From NCBI RefSeq assembly GCF_020594515.1, contig NZ_JAJCTH010000001.1, forward strand, positions 1 through 64,000: a stretch of DNA of 64,000 nt, in the 5' to 3' direction. Each line of letters opens with the position of its first letter. The first letter of the stretch is position 1. Made by a program: the position numbers and the translations under genes. The notes under the pieces are model-generated. The model ran no database searches and had not been told where the DNA came from. It saw only the letters and a list, made by a program, of their open reading frames with translations. Shown here piece by piece: positions 29,938-38,354 of the stretch. The stretch comes from Rhodoferax sp. U2-2l. Its GTDB lineage: Bacteria; Pseudomonadota; Gammaproteobacteria; Burkholderiales; Burkholderiaceae_C.

Positions 29938-32654
29938 CGGCGCACGCCCACGCCCACGCGCAGCACGAGCGGCTGCTCAAGCTGTATGCGGCCATGCTCG
30001 CCTGCAGCCAGACCATCATCCGATGCGATCAAAAAAAGTCCTTGTTTGACGACATTTGTCACCAGATCGTGGCGCTGGGTGGCATGAAGGCGGCCTGGAT
30101 CGGCCTGTGCGGTGCAGGCGAATCGCAGGTCTGGCCCCAAGCCCATGCGGGCGACGGCCTGGACTACCTGCAGACCCTGCGGCTCAGCATGGGCAGAGAT
30201 GCGGCCACGCTGGCTTGTGATCCGGTGCAGCTGGCGATGCGGGAAGACCGTGTGGTCTGGACGCAGGATCTGGCCAATGACCCCGACAGGGTGGCGCTGC
30301 ACAAGCACGCCCAGGCCCATGGTTGGCGCGCGGCGGCGGCCTTGCCGCTGCGGCTGATGGGCAAGCCGGCGGGGGTGTTGTGCCTGTATGCCGACCAGGT
30401 CAACGGGTTTGACGCGGTGATACGCGATTTGCTGGCGCAGCTGGCGTCCAACATCAGCCACGCGCTGGGGGTGTTTGAGAACGACGCCCAGCGCCGCCAG
30501 GTGGCGTTTGCGCTGCAAGAGAGCGAGGTGCGCTACAGCGCGCTGTTTGCCAACAGTTGCATGCCGATGTTGATCCTGGACCCCGTCAACGGCCACATCG
30601 TGGACGCCAACATCCTGGCGCTTGATTTTTATGGGTGGGACAAGGCCAGCTTCACGGCGATGACGATCATGGATGTCAACACCTTGGCACCCGAGCAGGT
30701 TCGCCTGGACATGGCGCAGGCCGCTGCCGCCAGGCGATCTTTTTTTGAGTTCAGGCACCGCCTGGCCAATGGCGAGTTGCGCGATGTCGAGGTGTTCAGC
30801 CGCCCGGTCACGTTTGACGGCAAGGCCTACCTGATGTCGGCCATCCACGACGTCAGCGAGCGCCGGCTCCTGCAGGCCCAGGTGCGCAGCACCCAGGCGC
30901 TGACGCAGAGCTTCATGGACCATTTGCCAGGCGTGGCCTTTGTGAAGGACAGTGAGCTGCGCCTGACGCAGGTCAACCGTCAACTGGGCGAGCTGCTGGG
31001 TGTGCCAGCGCAGACCTTGATCGGAAAAACCGCCCACGATATTTTTCCGCCCGAACTGGCCGATGAACTGGCCGCGATGGACCGCGAGGTGCTGGCCCAG
31101 GGCGGCAGCAAAAGTTATGACCAGGCGTTCAACGGTCGCCACAGGGAAGCCACGTTGTTTGCCATCCAGGACGATGCGGGCAAGCCTCATCTGGGTGGCT
31201 TGGTTCTGGATGTCACCGACCGCTACCTCGTCAATGAGCGCACCCATGCCATGCTGCGGCTCAGCCAGATGGCAGGCATGCAGACCGAAAAGCAGCTCTT
31301 GAGCGAGGGTCTGCATGCCGCCCAGGCCATCACCCAAAGCAAGCTCGGCTTTCTGCATTTTGTGAGCCCTGACCAGGCCACCCTGGAGCTTGTCTCCTGG
31401 ACGGCGGGGGATCTGGCTGGCGATGGCACCGAGGGTGACGCCTGTTTCCCGACCAGCCAAGCGGGTCTCTGGGCCGACTGCCTGCGCCAGCAGCAGCCGG
31501 TCATCTTCAACGATCAGGTGAATGCTCAGGCTCCGCTGCCGGGTCAGGTGCCGTTGCAGCGGCTGGTGTCGGTACCGGTGATGGACGGCGGGCGGCCCAG
31601 CATGCTGATGGGCGTGGGCAACAAGGCGGCGGACTATGACCAGCGGGATGTGGAAACCCTGCTGTTGCTGGGCAACGCCCTGTGGCGCATCGTCAGCCGC
31701 CAGCGCGCCGAGCGCGCGCTGCAGCAGCGGGTGCAAGAGCTCAGCGACCTCAACCGCGATCTGGCCGCCACCCAACTGCAGTTGTTGCAGTCGGAAAAGA
31801 TGGCCTCCATTGGCCAGTTGGCGGCCGGCGTGGCGCATGAGATCAACAACCCGATCGGGTTTGTCAAGTCCAACCTGGGCACCTTGGCCGACTACGTGGA
31901 CAAGCTGCTGGGCGTGACCCGGTCTTACGCCAAGCTTGAAACCTGCCTGGATGCGATGGATGATGTGGCGCGTGAACAAGCGCTGCATGAGGTCAGGCGG
32001 CGCAAGGCCGACGCTGATTTCGACTTCATGCTGTCCGATTTGCCGACGCTGATGGCCGAGTCGCGCGACGGCGTGGAGCGGGTCAGCAAGATCGTCATGG
32101 ACCTGAAAAATTTCTCACGGGTGGGCGAGACGGAGTTTCAGTGGTCAGACCTGCTCCCGGGGCTGGAGAGCACCATCAACATGGTCTGGAGCGAGATCAA
32201 GTACAAGGCGGATGTCAAGCGCGAGTACGCTGACTTGCCGCCGGTGTTTTGCGTGGCCTCGCAAATCAATCAGGTGATGATGAATTTGCTGGTCAACGCC
32301 GCGCACGCCATTGGGCAGCGTGGGCACATCACCGTGCGCAGCGGTGTCGATGGCGCGCAGGTGTGGCTGGAGGTGCAAGACAGTGGCGAAGGCATGAGCG
32401 CCGCCACCCAGGCCCGCATCTTTGAGCCGTTTTTCACCACCAAACCGGTCGGCAAGGGCACCGGGCTGGGCTTGTCGATTGCGATGGGGATCGTCAAACA
32501 GCACCACGGCATGTTGAGCGTGCAGTCGGCACCGGGGCAGGGCAGCACCTTTCGGGTCACCTTGCCCATCGACGGCGGGCGCGGCGTGCTGCCGCCCGGC
32601 AGCCGCGGACCCGGCGCCGACCCCCGACCCGCCAGTGGATGGCCTGGCCCATGA
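29934..32654 (+). CDS. Soluble hybrid-input histidine kinase (GAF-PAS-PAS-GAF)
   Basis: A 906-residue kinase without membrane segments. Apparent domains are GAF (about 20-165), PAS (195-310), PAS (320-430), GAF (440-590), a dimerisation/phosphoacceptor helix with His at about 635 in AAGVAHEINNPIGF, and an ATPase domain with NLLVNAAHAIG, DSGEGMS and GKGTGLGLSI. The start overlaps the upstream REC-HD-GYP gene by four bases, so the two very probably form a cognate pair. The Gly/Pro/Arg-rich last 25 residues look disordered. Ligands are not predictable from sequence. Confidence 0.88.
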   Translation: MTAHAHAHAQHERLLKLYAAMLACSQTIIRCDQKKSLFDDICHQIVALGGMKAAWIGLCGAGESQVWPQAHAGDGLDYLQTLRLSMGRDAATLACDPVQLAMREDRVVWTQDLANDPDRVALHKHAQAHGWRAAAALPLRLMGKPAGVLCLYADQVNGFDAVIRDLLAQLASNISHALGVFENDAQRRQVAFALQESEVRYSALFANSCMPMLILDPVNGHIVDANILALDFYGWDKASFTAMTIMDVNTLAPEQVRLDMAQAAAARRSFFEFRHRLANGELRDVEVFSRPVTFDGKAYLMSAIHDVSERRLLQAQVRSTQALTQSFMDHLPGVAFVKDSELRLTQVNRQLGELLGVPAQTLIGKTAHDIFPPELADELAAMDREVLAQGGSKSYDQAFNGRHREATLFAIQDDAGKPHLGGLVLDVTDRYLVNERTHAMLRLSQMAGMQTEKQLLSEGLHAAQAITQSKLGFLHFVSPDQATLELVSWTAGDLAGDGTEGDACFPTSQAGLWADCLRQQQPVIFNDQVNAQAPLPGQVPLQRLVSVPVMDGGRPSMLMGVGNKAADYDQRDVETLLLLGNALWRIVSRQRAERALQQRVQELSDLNRDLAATQLQLLQSEKMASIGQLAAGVAHEINNPIGFVKSNLGTLADYVDKLLGVTRSYAKLETCLDAMDDVAREQALHEVRRRKADADFDFMLSDLPTLMAESRDGVERVSKIVMDLKNFSRVGETEFQWSDLLPGLESTINMVWSEIKYKADVKREYADLPPVFCVASQINQVMMNLLVNAAHAIGQRGHITVRSGVDGAQVWLEVQDSGEGMSAATQARIFEPFFTTKPVGKGTGLGLSIAMGIVKQHHGMLSVQSAPGQGSTFRVTLPIDGGRGVLPPGSRGPGADPRPASGWPGP

Positions 32655-32743
32655 CAGCAAGCCCCCGGCGCGGCACCACCTGTCGGCTCAGCGTGCCCGG
32701 GGCGCTGTCAATCGCGTTGTTTCACCTTTGTTGAAAGTTCTAG

Positions 32744-34321
32744 ATGTTCAGATCTGCGGAAATTGGCCACCGGTTGACCAAGCAAGCCTACCGTGACGCC
32801 GTGCCCGGTCTGCGCGCCGCCTTGCTGGATGCGCAGGTCAGCCTGTTCGAACAGCGCAAAACCCCGGTGGTGGTGCTGATCAGCGGGCAAGACGGCGCGG
32901 GCAAGGGTGAAACCATCAATGTGCTTTATGAGTGGATGGACCCGCGTTTTATCTCGACGCTGGCGTTTTCCGAGCCCAGTGACGAAGAGCGCGAGCGCCC
33001 ACCCATGTGGCGCTACTGGCGCAGCCTGCCGCCCAAGGGGCGCGTGGGCATTTTTGCCGGCTCGTGGTACTCCGACCCGATCCGCGAGCGCATCCAGGGC
33101 GAGATCTCGGTCAAAGAGCTTGACGCCCGCGCCGAGCAGATCAACCGCTTTGAGCAGATGCTGGTGGCCGAAGGCGCGCTGGTGCTCAAGTTCTGGTTCC
33201 ATTTGAGCAAAGACGGCCAGAAGCAGCGCCTGAAAGCGCTCTCTGCCGACCCGCGAACGGCCTGGCGGGTCACCCCATGGAACTGGGAGCGCCTGAAAAC
33301 CTACGACCAGTTGCAGGAGGTGGCGGGGCATTTGTTGCGCCTGACCAACACCGCCGCCGCCCCCTGGGTGGTGGTGGAAGGCACCGACGACCGCTACCTC
33401 TCGTTGACCGTGGGCAAGGTGCTGCTGACGGCGATCAGCCAAAAGCTGGCACAAACCGCGCCGCCGCGGCCCCCCGTGGCACCGATGGTGCGGGTGGATC
33501 TGGACGGGCGCAATGTGCTGTCGGAGATGGACCTGTCCCTGGCGCTGGCCGACAAGCCCTACAAAGACCAGTTGGCGCGCTGGCAGGGCCGGCTGTCTGA
33601 GCTGCTGCGCGACCCGCGCTTCAAACACCGCGCGCTGGTGTGCGCCTTTGAAGGGGTGGATGCGGCGGGCAAGGGCGGTGCCATTCGCCGCATTGCCGCG
33701 GCCATGGATGCGCGCCAGTACCAGGTGACGCCGGTGGCCGCGCCCACCGACGAAGAAAAGGCCCAGCCGCACCTTTGGCGCTTTTGGCGCCACCTGCCGC
33801 GCCATGGGCAGGTGGCCATTTTTGACCGTACTTGGTATGGCCGGGTGCTAGTGGAGCGTGTGGAAGGCTTCTGCTCGGAGGCCGACTGGCTGCGTGCGTA
33901 CGGCGAGATCAACGACTTTGAGCACGAGATGATTGACGGCGGTGTCATTGTGGTGAAGTTCTGGCTGCAGATCAGCCAGGAAGAGCAGCTCAAGCGCTTC
34001 AAGGCGCGCGAGCAGGTGGCCTTCAAGCGCTTCAAGATCACCCAGGAGGACTGGCGCAACCGCGAAAAATGGGTGGAGTACCAGCAAGCCATCTGTGACA
34101 TGGTGGAGCGCACCAGCACCGGCGAGTCGCCCTGGACGCTGGTGGAAGCCAATGACAAAAACTTCGCCCGCGTCAAGATTTTGCGCACCCTGTGCCATCG
34201 GCTGGAAGCGGCCTTGCAGGGAAAAGCACCCTCTGCCACGACGGGCGCCGACAAAGCCGATAAAAAGCCCGCCAAACAAGAGAAAATAGGGCGCTCTGCG
34301 TCGGTGCAGAAGCCGTCCTAA
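32744..34321 (+). CDS. Two-domain polyphosphate kinase 2 (polyphosphate:AMP phosphotransferase type)
   Basis: PPK2-family enzyme that uses polyphosphate to phosphorylate nucleotides. Two fused PPK2 domains are visible in 525 residues. The first has Walker A ISGQDGAGKGE near residue 46, and the second has FEGVDAAGKGGAIRR near residue 305 with lid elements FDRTWYGRVLVERVEGF. Two-domain PPK2s (class II) mostly convert AMP to ADP, as characterised in Acinetobacter PAP. In the first domain the lid motif reads FAGSWYSDPIRERIQG, suggesting altered catalysis. It stands between two-component genes on the same strand. ATG start at 32744. Confidence 0.9.
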   Translation: MFRSAEIGHRLTKQAYRDAVPGLRAALLDAQVSLFEQRKTPVVVLISGQDGAGKGETINVLYEWMDPRFISTLAFSEPSDEERERPPMWRYWRSLPPKGRVGIFAGSWYSDPIRERIQGEISVKELDARAEQINRFEQMLVAEGALVLKFWFHLSKDGQKQRLKALSADPRTAWRVTPWNWERLKTYDQLQEVAGHLLRLTNTAAAPWVVVEGTDDRYLSLTVGKVLLTAISQKLAQTAPPRPPVAPMVRVDLDGRNVLSEMDLSLALADKPYKDQLARWQGRLSELLRDPRFKHRALVCAFEGVDAAGKGGAIRRIAAAMDARQYQVTPVAAPTDEEKAQPHLWRFWRHLPRHGQVAIFDRTWYGRVLVERVEGFCSEADWLRAYGEINDFEHEMIDGGVIVVKFWLQISQEEQLKRFKAREQVAFKRFKITQEDWRNREKWVEYQQAICDMVERTSTGESPWTLVEANDKNFARVKILRTLCHRLEAALQGKAPSATTGADKADKKPAKQEKIGRSASVQKPS

Positions 34322-34346
34322 CGCATAACTTGATGTGTGCCTCACC

Positions 34347-35432
34347 ATGAATGCTCCGCCAGCCACCCAAGCTCTCAAAATCCTGATTGTTGAAGACGAG
34401 GTGATCGTGGCACGGGACATTGCCCAACAAGTGCAAGCCATGGGTTACCAGGTGCTGGGGCCGACCTCGATGGGGGAGGAGGCGGTTGGCCTGGCCGGCA
34501 TGTGGCGCCCTGATCTGGTGTTGATGGACATCCAGTTGGCGGGCGAGATTGACGGCATCACCGCCGCCCAGACCATCCGCGAGACCTTCGGCATCCCGGT
34601 GGTTTTTTTGACCGCTTATGCAGCCGACGACATCCTGGCGCGCGCCAAACTCACCGAGCCCTTTGGCTACGTGCTCAAGCCGTTTTCCGAGCGCGAACTC
34701 AGCACCGTGCTGGCGATGGCCCTGTACAAACACCAGGCCGAGGCGAAATTGCTCACCACCACCCGCCAGCTGCAAGCCCTGTCGCGCCGGGTGCTGGAAG
34801 CCCAGGAGCAGGAGCGCCGCCGCGTCGCCATTGAACTGCATGACGAGCTGGGCCAGTCGCTTACTGCCATCAAGATCAACCTGCAACTCGGCGAGCGCTT
34901 CAAGGACCAGGCGCCCGCTGACCTGTACCAGGAAAACATCCGCATCGTCGAAGACGCGCTGCAGCAGGTGCGCTCACTCGCCACCGCGCTGCGGCCCTCC
35001 ATGCTGGACGACCTGGGGCTGGCCCCGGCACTGAAATGGATGGCCGAGCAAAGCGCCAGCCGCAGCGGGTTTGAGGTGCAGTTCCACCACGAACGCACGC
35101 TGGAGCGCTTGGCCCCGGAGATTGAAACCGCGTGTTTTCGCATCGTGCAGGAAGCCTTGACCAACATCACCCGCCACGCCCAGGCCAGCAAGGTGAAGAT
35201 CAACCTGCGCCGCGACGCCGATGACATGGTGCTCACCGTGGCCGACGATGGCCGGGGGTTTGATACCGCCGCCATGCGTGAGCGTGCCGCCGCCGGTGCC
35301 AGCCTGGGTGTGCTGGGCATGCAGGAGCGCGCCACCTTGCTCGGCGGCACGCTGGACATCAGCGCCCAGCCGGGCCAAGGCAGCACGGTGACGCTGCGCT
35401 GCCCGTGGCGCACCCAAGGGGAGAACGTATGA
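34347..35432 (+). CDS. Receiver-HisKA_3 hybrid kinase
   Basis: A 361-residue soluble protein. An N-terminal receiver (IVEDEVIVARDIA, LVLMDIQLAGEIDG, VVFLTAYAADD, VLKPFSE) drives a NarX-type kinase with phosphoacceptor His near residue 164 in AIELHDELGQSLTAIK and ATPase motifs ITRHAQASK and DDGRGFD. With a receiver as its input, it would relay a phosphate signal. The ATG at 34347 is used rather than the in-frame start at 34335. Its stop overlaps the next gene, a NarL-type regulator, as ATGA, marking the pair as cognate. Confidence 0.88.
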   Translation: MNAPPATQALKILIVEDEVIVARDIAQQVQAMGYQVLGPTSMGEEAVGLAGMWRPDLVLMDIQLAGEIDGITAAQTIRETFGIPVVFLTAYAADDILARAKLTEPFGYVLKPFSERELSTVLAMALYKHQAEAKLLTTTRQLQALSRRVLEAQEQERRRVAIELHDELGQSLTAIKINLQLGERFKDQAPADLYQENIRIVEDALQQVRSLATALRPSMLDDLGLAPALKWMAEQSASRSGFEVQFHHERTLERLAPEIETACFRIVQEALTNITRHAQASKVKINLRRDADDMVLTVADDGRGFDTAAMRERAAAGASLGVLGMQERATLLGGTLDISAQPGQGSTVTLRCPWRTQGENV

Positions 35433-36076
35433 GCGGCACGCGGGTTTTGCTGGCCGACGATCACACGCTGGTGCGCGCGGGCCTGCGCAAGCTGCTGGAG
35501 TCGATGCCCGACATCCACGTGGTGGGCGAGGCAGGCGACGGCCTGGCGCTGTTGGCGCTGGCTGAGCAACTGCAGCCGCATCTGGTGCTGATGGACATCG
35601 CCATGCCGGGCTTGAACGGCCTGGAAGCCACGGCGCGCCTCATCAAGGCCATGCCCGGTATCCGGGTGATGATTTTGTCGATGCACCAGAACGAAGAATA
35701 TGTGCGCCGCGCCCTGCGCCATGGCGCGGTGGCTTACCTGCTGAAAGACTCGGCACCGATGGAGCTGGAGCTCGCCATGACCGCCGTGCTGCGGGGTGAG
35801 ACGTATCTGAGCCCGGCGGTGTCCAAAGGCGTGCTGGATGACTATGTGCACCGCCTGCGCGAGGACGACCAGCCGTCTGAGCACCTGTCACCGCGCCAGC
35901 GCGAGGTGCTGCAGTTGATTGCGGAAGGCCTGAGCACCAAAGACATCGCCCGCCGGCTCGATTTGTCGGTCAAAACCGTGGAAACCCACCGCACCACCCT
36001 GATGCGCCAGCTCGATGTGCATGAGGTGACCGGGCTGGTTCGCCATGCGCTCAAACTGGGTCTGGTGACCCTTTGA
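35429..36076 (+). CDS. NarL/FixJ-family response regulator
   Basis: A 215-residue transcription regulator. The receiver has LADDHTLVRAGLRK, LVLMDIAMPGLNG (phospho-Asp), ILSMHQ and YLLKDSA. The C-terminal LuxR-type helix-turn-helix (LSPRQREVLQLIAEGLSTKD, then SVKTVETHRTTLMRQL) binds DNA. It is translationally coupled to the REC-kinase at 34347, the likely phosphodonor. Its targets are unknown. Confidence 0.92.
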   Translation: MSGTRVLLADDHTLVRAGLRKLLESMPDIHVVGEAGDGLALLALAEQLQPHLVLMDIAMPGLNGLEATARLIKAMPGIRVMILSMHQNEEYVRRALRHGAVAYLLKDSAPMELELAMTAVLRGETYLSPAVSKGVLDDYVHRLREDDQPSEHLSPRQREVLQLIAEGLSTKDIARRLDLSVKTVETHRTTLMRQLDVHEVTGLVRHALKLGLVTL

Positions 36077-36178
36077 GGCCAGCATCGGCAGCGGCGGCGC
36101 CGGGTTTCAGGTGTTTTCTGGTGCGCGGTCAGGTGTTTCCCGGATGTTGTGGCGGGCCTGCGCGACGTATCCTGAGCC

Positions 36179-38302
36179 ATGCTTAAAACTCCAGACACCT
36201 TCGCCGCCGGTGCGAGGCCGCCCAAGACCAAAAACCCCTCGCGTATCCTGGTGGTGGAAGACGAGGCGATTGTCCGGCGCGACATCCGTCTGCAGCTCCA
36301 GGCCCAGGGTTATCTGGTGGTGGGCGAAGCCTGTTCGGGCGAAGAGGCGGTGTTTCTCACCGGGCGGCTGCGCCCGGACCTGGTGCTGGTGGACATTGGG
36401 CTGGGCCCGGGCATGGACGGCATTGCCGCAGCCCACGCCATCCGTGAACACCAGGCGCTGCCGGTGGTCTTTTTGACCGCCTACGCGGCCGACGACATCC
36501 TGGACCGCGCCATGCTGGCCGAGCCCTATGGCTACATCCTCAAACCCTTTTCCGAGCGCGAGCTGCACACGGTGCTGCAAATGGCGCTGTACAAACACCG
36601 GGTGGATGTGCGTGAAAAGGAGCTGGCCGAGCGCAACCGGGTCATCCTGGACAACCTGAGCAGCGGCGTGCTGACGGTGAGCGCCCGGGGTGTGGTGGAG
36701 TCGTACAACCAAGGTGCCTGCAGCATTTTTGGCTACACCGCCGACCAGGTGCTGGGCCGCAATGTGTCGATGTTGATGCCCGAGGCGTTTCGCGCGCGGC
36801 ACCATGGTTACATGCGGCTGAACGACTCACCTGAGCTCGATTGGGTGATGTCGCACAAGCGTGAGGTGCATGGTTTGCGACAGGACGGCACGGTTTTCCC
36901 GCTGATATTGACGGTGTCGCGCATCATGGTGTCCGAGCAGGCCAGCTACATCGTCATCCTGTCGGACCTGAGTGAGCGTCTGCGGGCCGAAGAAACCATC
37001 AAAAGCCTGTCTTTTTACGACGAACTCACCGGCCTGCCCAACCGCCGTTTTTTGCTGGAGCAGCTCAAGAAGGCAATCAGTGCCGCAGCGCGCACAGATC
37101 AGCACGGGGCGTTGATTTTTCTGGACATGGACCATTTCCGGCACACCAACGAAGCCTTCGGGCCCGGGTATGGCGACGACCTGCTGCGCGAGGTGGCGGC
37201 GCGCCTGAAGACCTGCGTGCGTGACAACGACACCGTGGCGCACCTGGGTGGCGACGAGTTCATGGTGATGCTTGACGCGCTGGGTCAGGCCAATCAGAGC
37301 GCGGCGGCGCATGCCGAGACGGTGGCCCACAAGATTCGGCAGGCTTTGTGCCAGCCCTACCTCTTGCGCGGGCGAGCGCACACCAGCTCGGCCAGCGTAG
37401 GCATTGTGGTGTTTGACAAAGACGCGGGCGAGTTGGATGAGCTGCTCAAGATGACCGACGTGGCCATGTACCAGGCCAAGGGGGCGGGGCGCAACACCGT
37501 GCGGTTTTATGACCCGGCCCTGCAGGCGCTGGCGCTGGCGCGCACCGAGCTGGTCAAGGACATCCAGCGGGCCCTGATCGCGCAGGAATTTGTGCTGCAC
37601 TACCAGGTGCAGGTGGACGCCCGGGGCCAGACGCAGGGCGCCGAGGCGCTGGTGCGCTGGCAGCACCCGCAACGCGGCCTGATGATGCCGGCCCAGTTCA
37701 TCGCGGTGGCTGAGGAATCCGGCCTGATTCTGCAGCTGGGCCAATGGGTGCTGGACGCTGCCTGCCGCCAGCTGATGGTCTGGTCCGGTGCGCCTGAAAC
37801 CGCCCACTGGACCATGGCCGTGAATGTCAGCGCGTTGCAGTTCTCGCGCGACGATTTTGTGCCAACGGTGGCGCAGGCCATTCGCCAGAGCCAGATTGAT
37901 CCGCACAAACTCAAGCTGGAGCTGACCGAGAGCATGCTCATTGGTGATGTGCAGGAAGCCATCGTCAAGATGAGTCAGCTCAAGGCCCTGGGGGTGAGTT
38001 TTTCGCTGGACGACTTTGGCACCGGCTACTCGTCGCTGACCTACCTCAAACGCTTGCCGATGGACCAGCTCAAGATTGACCAGACCTTTGTTCGTGACCT
38101 GCTGACCGACCCGGACGACGCCGTGATTTCACAGGCCATTGTGGCGCTGGGCCACAATCTGGGCATGCAGGTGATTGCGGAAGGGGTGGAAACCCAGGGA
38201 CAGCACGATGTGCTGGTCAGCATGGGGTGTGATGCTTTCCAGGGTTACCTGTTTGGAAGGCCGGTGCCCCACCGGGCGCTAGCCGAGACATCATCCAAGT
38301 GA
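36179..38302 (+). CDS. REC-PAS-GGDEF-EAL c-di-GMP protein
   Basis: A 707-residue signalling protein. The receiver (about 20-135; VVEDEAIVRRDIR, LVLVDIGLGPGMDG, VVFLTAYAADD) closely resembles that of the kinase at 34347. A PAS domain follows (150-265), then GGDEF (about 280-440) and EAL (about 450-700). The cyclase site HLGGDEFMVML is intact with an inhibitory RxxD (RDND) five residues before it. The phosphodiesterase has GAEALVRWQHP, ELTESMLIG, DDFGTGYSSL and IAEGVET, all expected for activity. Both activities therefore look possible. ATG start at 36179, 102 bases after the NarL-type gene. Confidence 0.92.
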   Translation: MLKTPDTFAAGARPPKTKNPSRILVVEDEAIVRRDIRLQLQAQGYLVVGEACSGEEAVFLTGRLRPDLVLVDIGLGPGMDGIAAAHAIREHQALPVVFLTAYAADDILDRAMLAEPYGYILKPFSERELHTVLQMALYKHRVDVREKELAERNRVILDNLSSGVLTVSARGVVESYNQGACSIFGYTADQVLGRNVSMLMPEAFRARHHGYMRLNDSPELDWVMSHKREVHGLRQDGTVFPLILTVSRIMVSEQASYIVILSDLSERLRAEETIKSLSFYDELTGLPNRRFLLEQLKKAISAAARTDQHGALIFLDMDHFRHTNEAFGPGYGDDLLREVAARLKTCVRDNDTVAHLGGDEFMVMLDALGQANQSAAAHAETVAHKIRQALCQPYLLRGRAHTSSASVGIVVFDKDAGELDELLKMTDVAMYQAKGAGRNTVRFYDPALQALALARTELVKDIQRALIAQEFVLHYQVQVDARGQTQGAEALVRWQHPQRGLMMPAQFIAVAEESGLILQLGQWVLDAACRQLMVWSGAPETAHWTMAVNVSALQFSRDDFVPTVAQAIRQSQIDPHKLKLELTESMLIGDVQEAIVKMSQLKALGVSFSLDDFGTGYSSLTYLKRLPMDQLKIDQTFVRDLLTDPDDAVISQAIVALGHNLGMQVIAEGVETQGQHDVLVSMGCDAFQGYLFGRPVPHRALAETSSK

Positions 38303-38354
38303 CCAAGGCCTTGGCCCACCGCCCTTCTTGCTTTTGGGTATCAGCAAACCATTC

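Noticed and set aside
29577..31988. 803-codon minus-strand open frame opposite the kinase genes
   Set aside because: Antisense to a kinase with complete HisKA and ATPase motifs, no domain of its own, and composition of a shadow frame.
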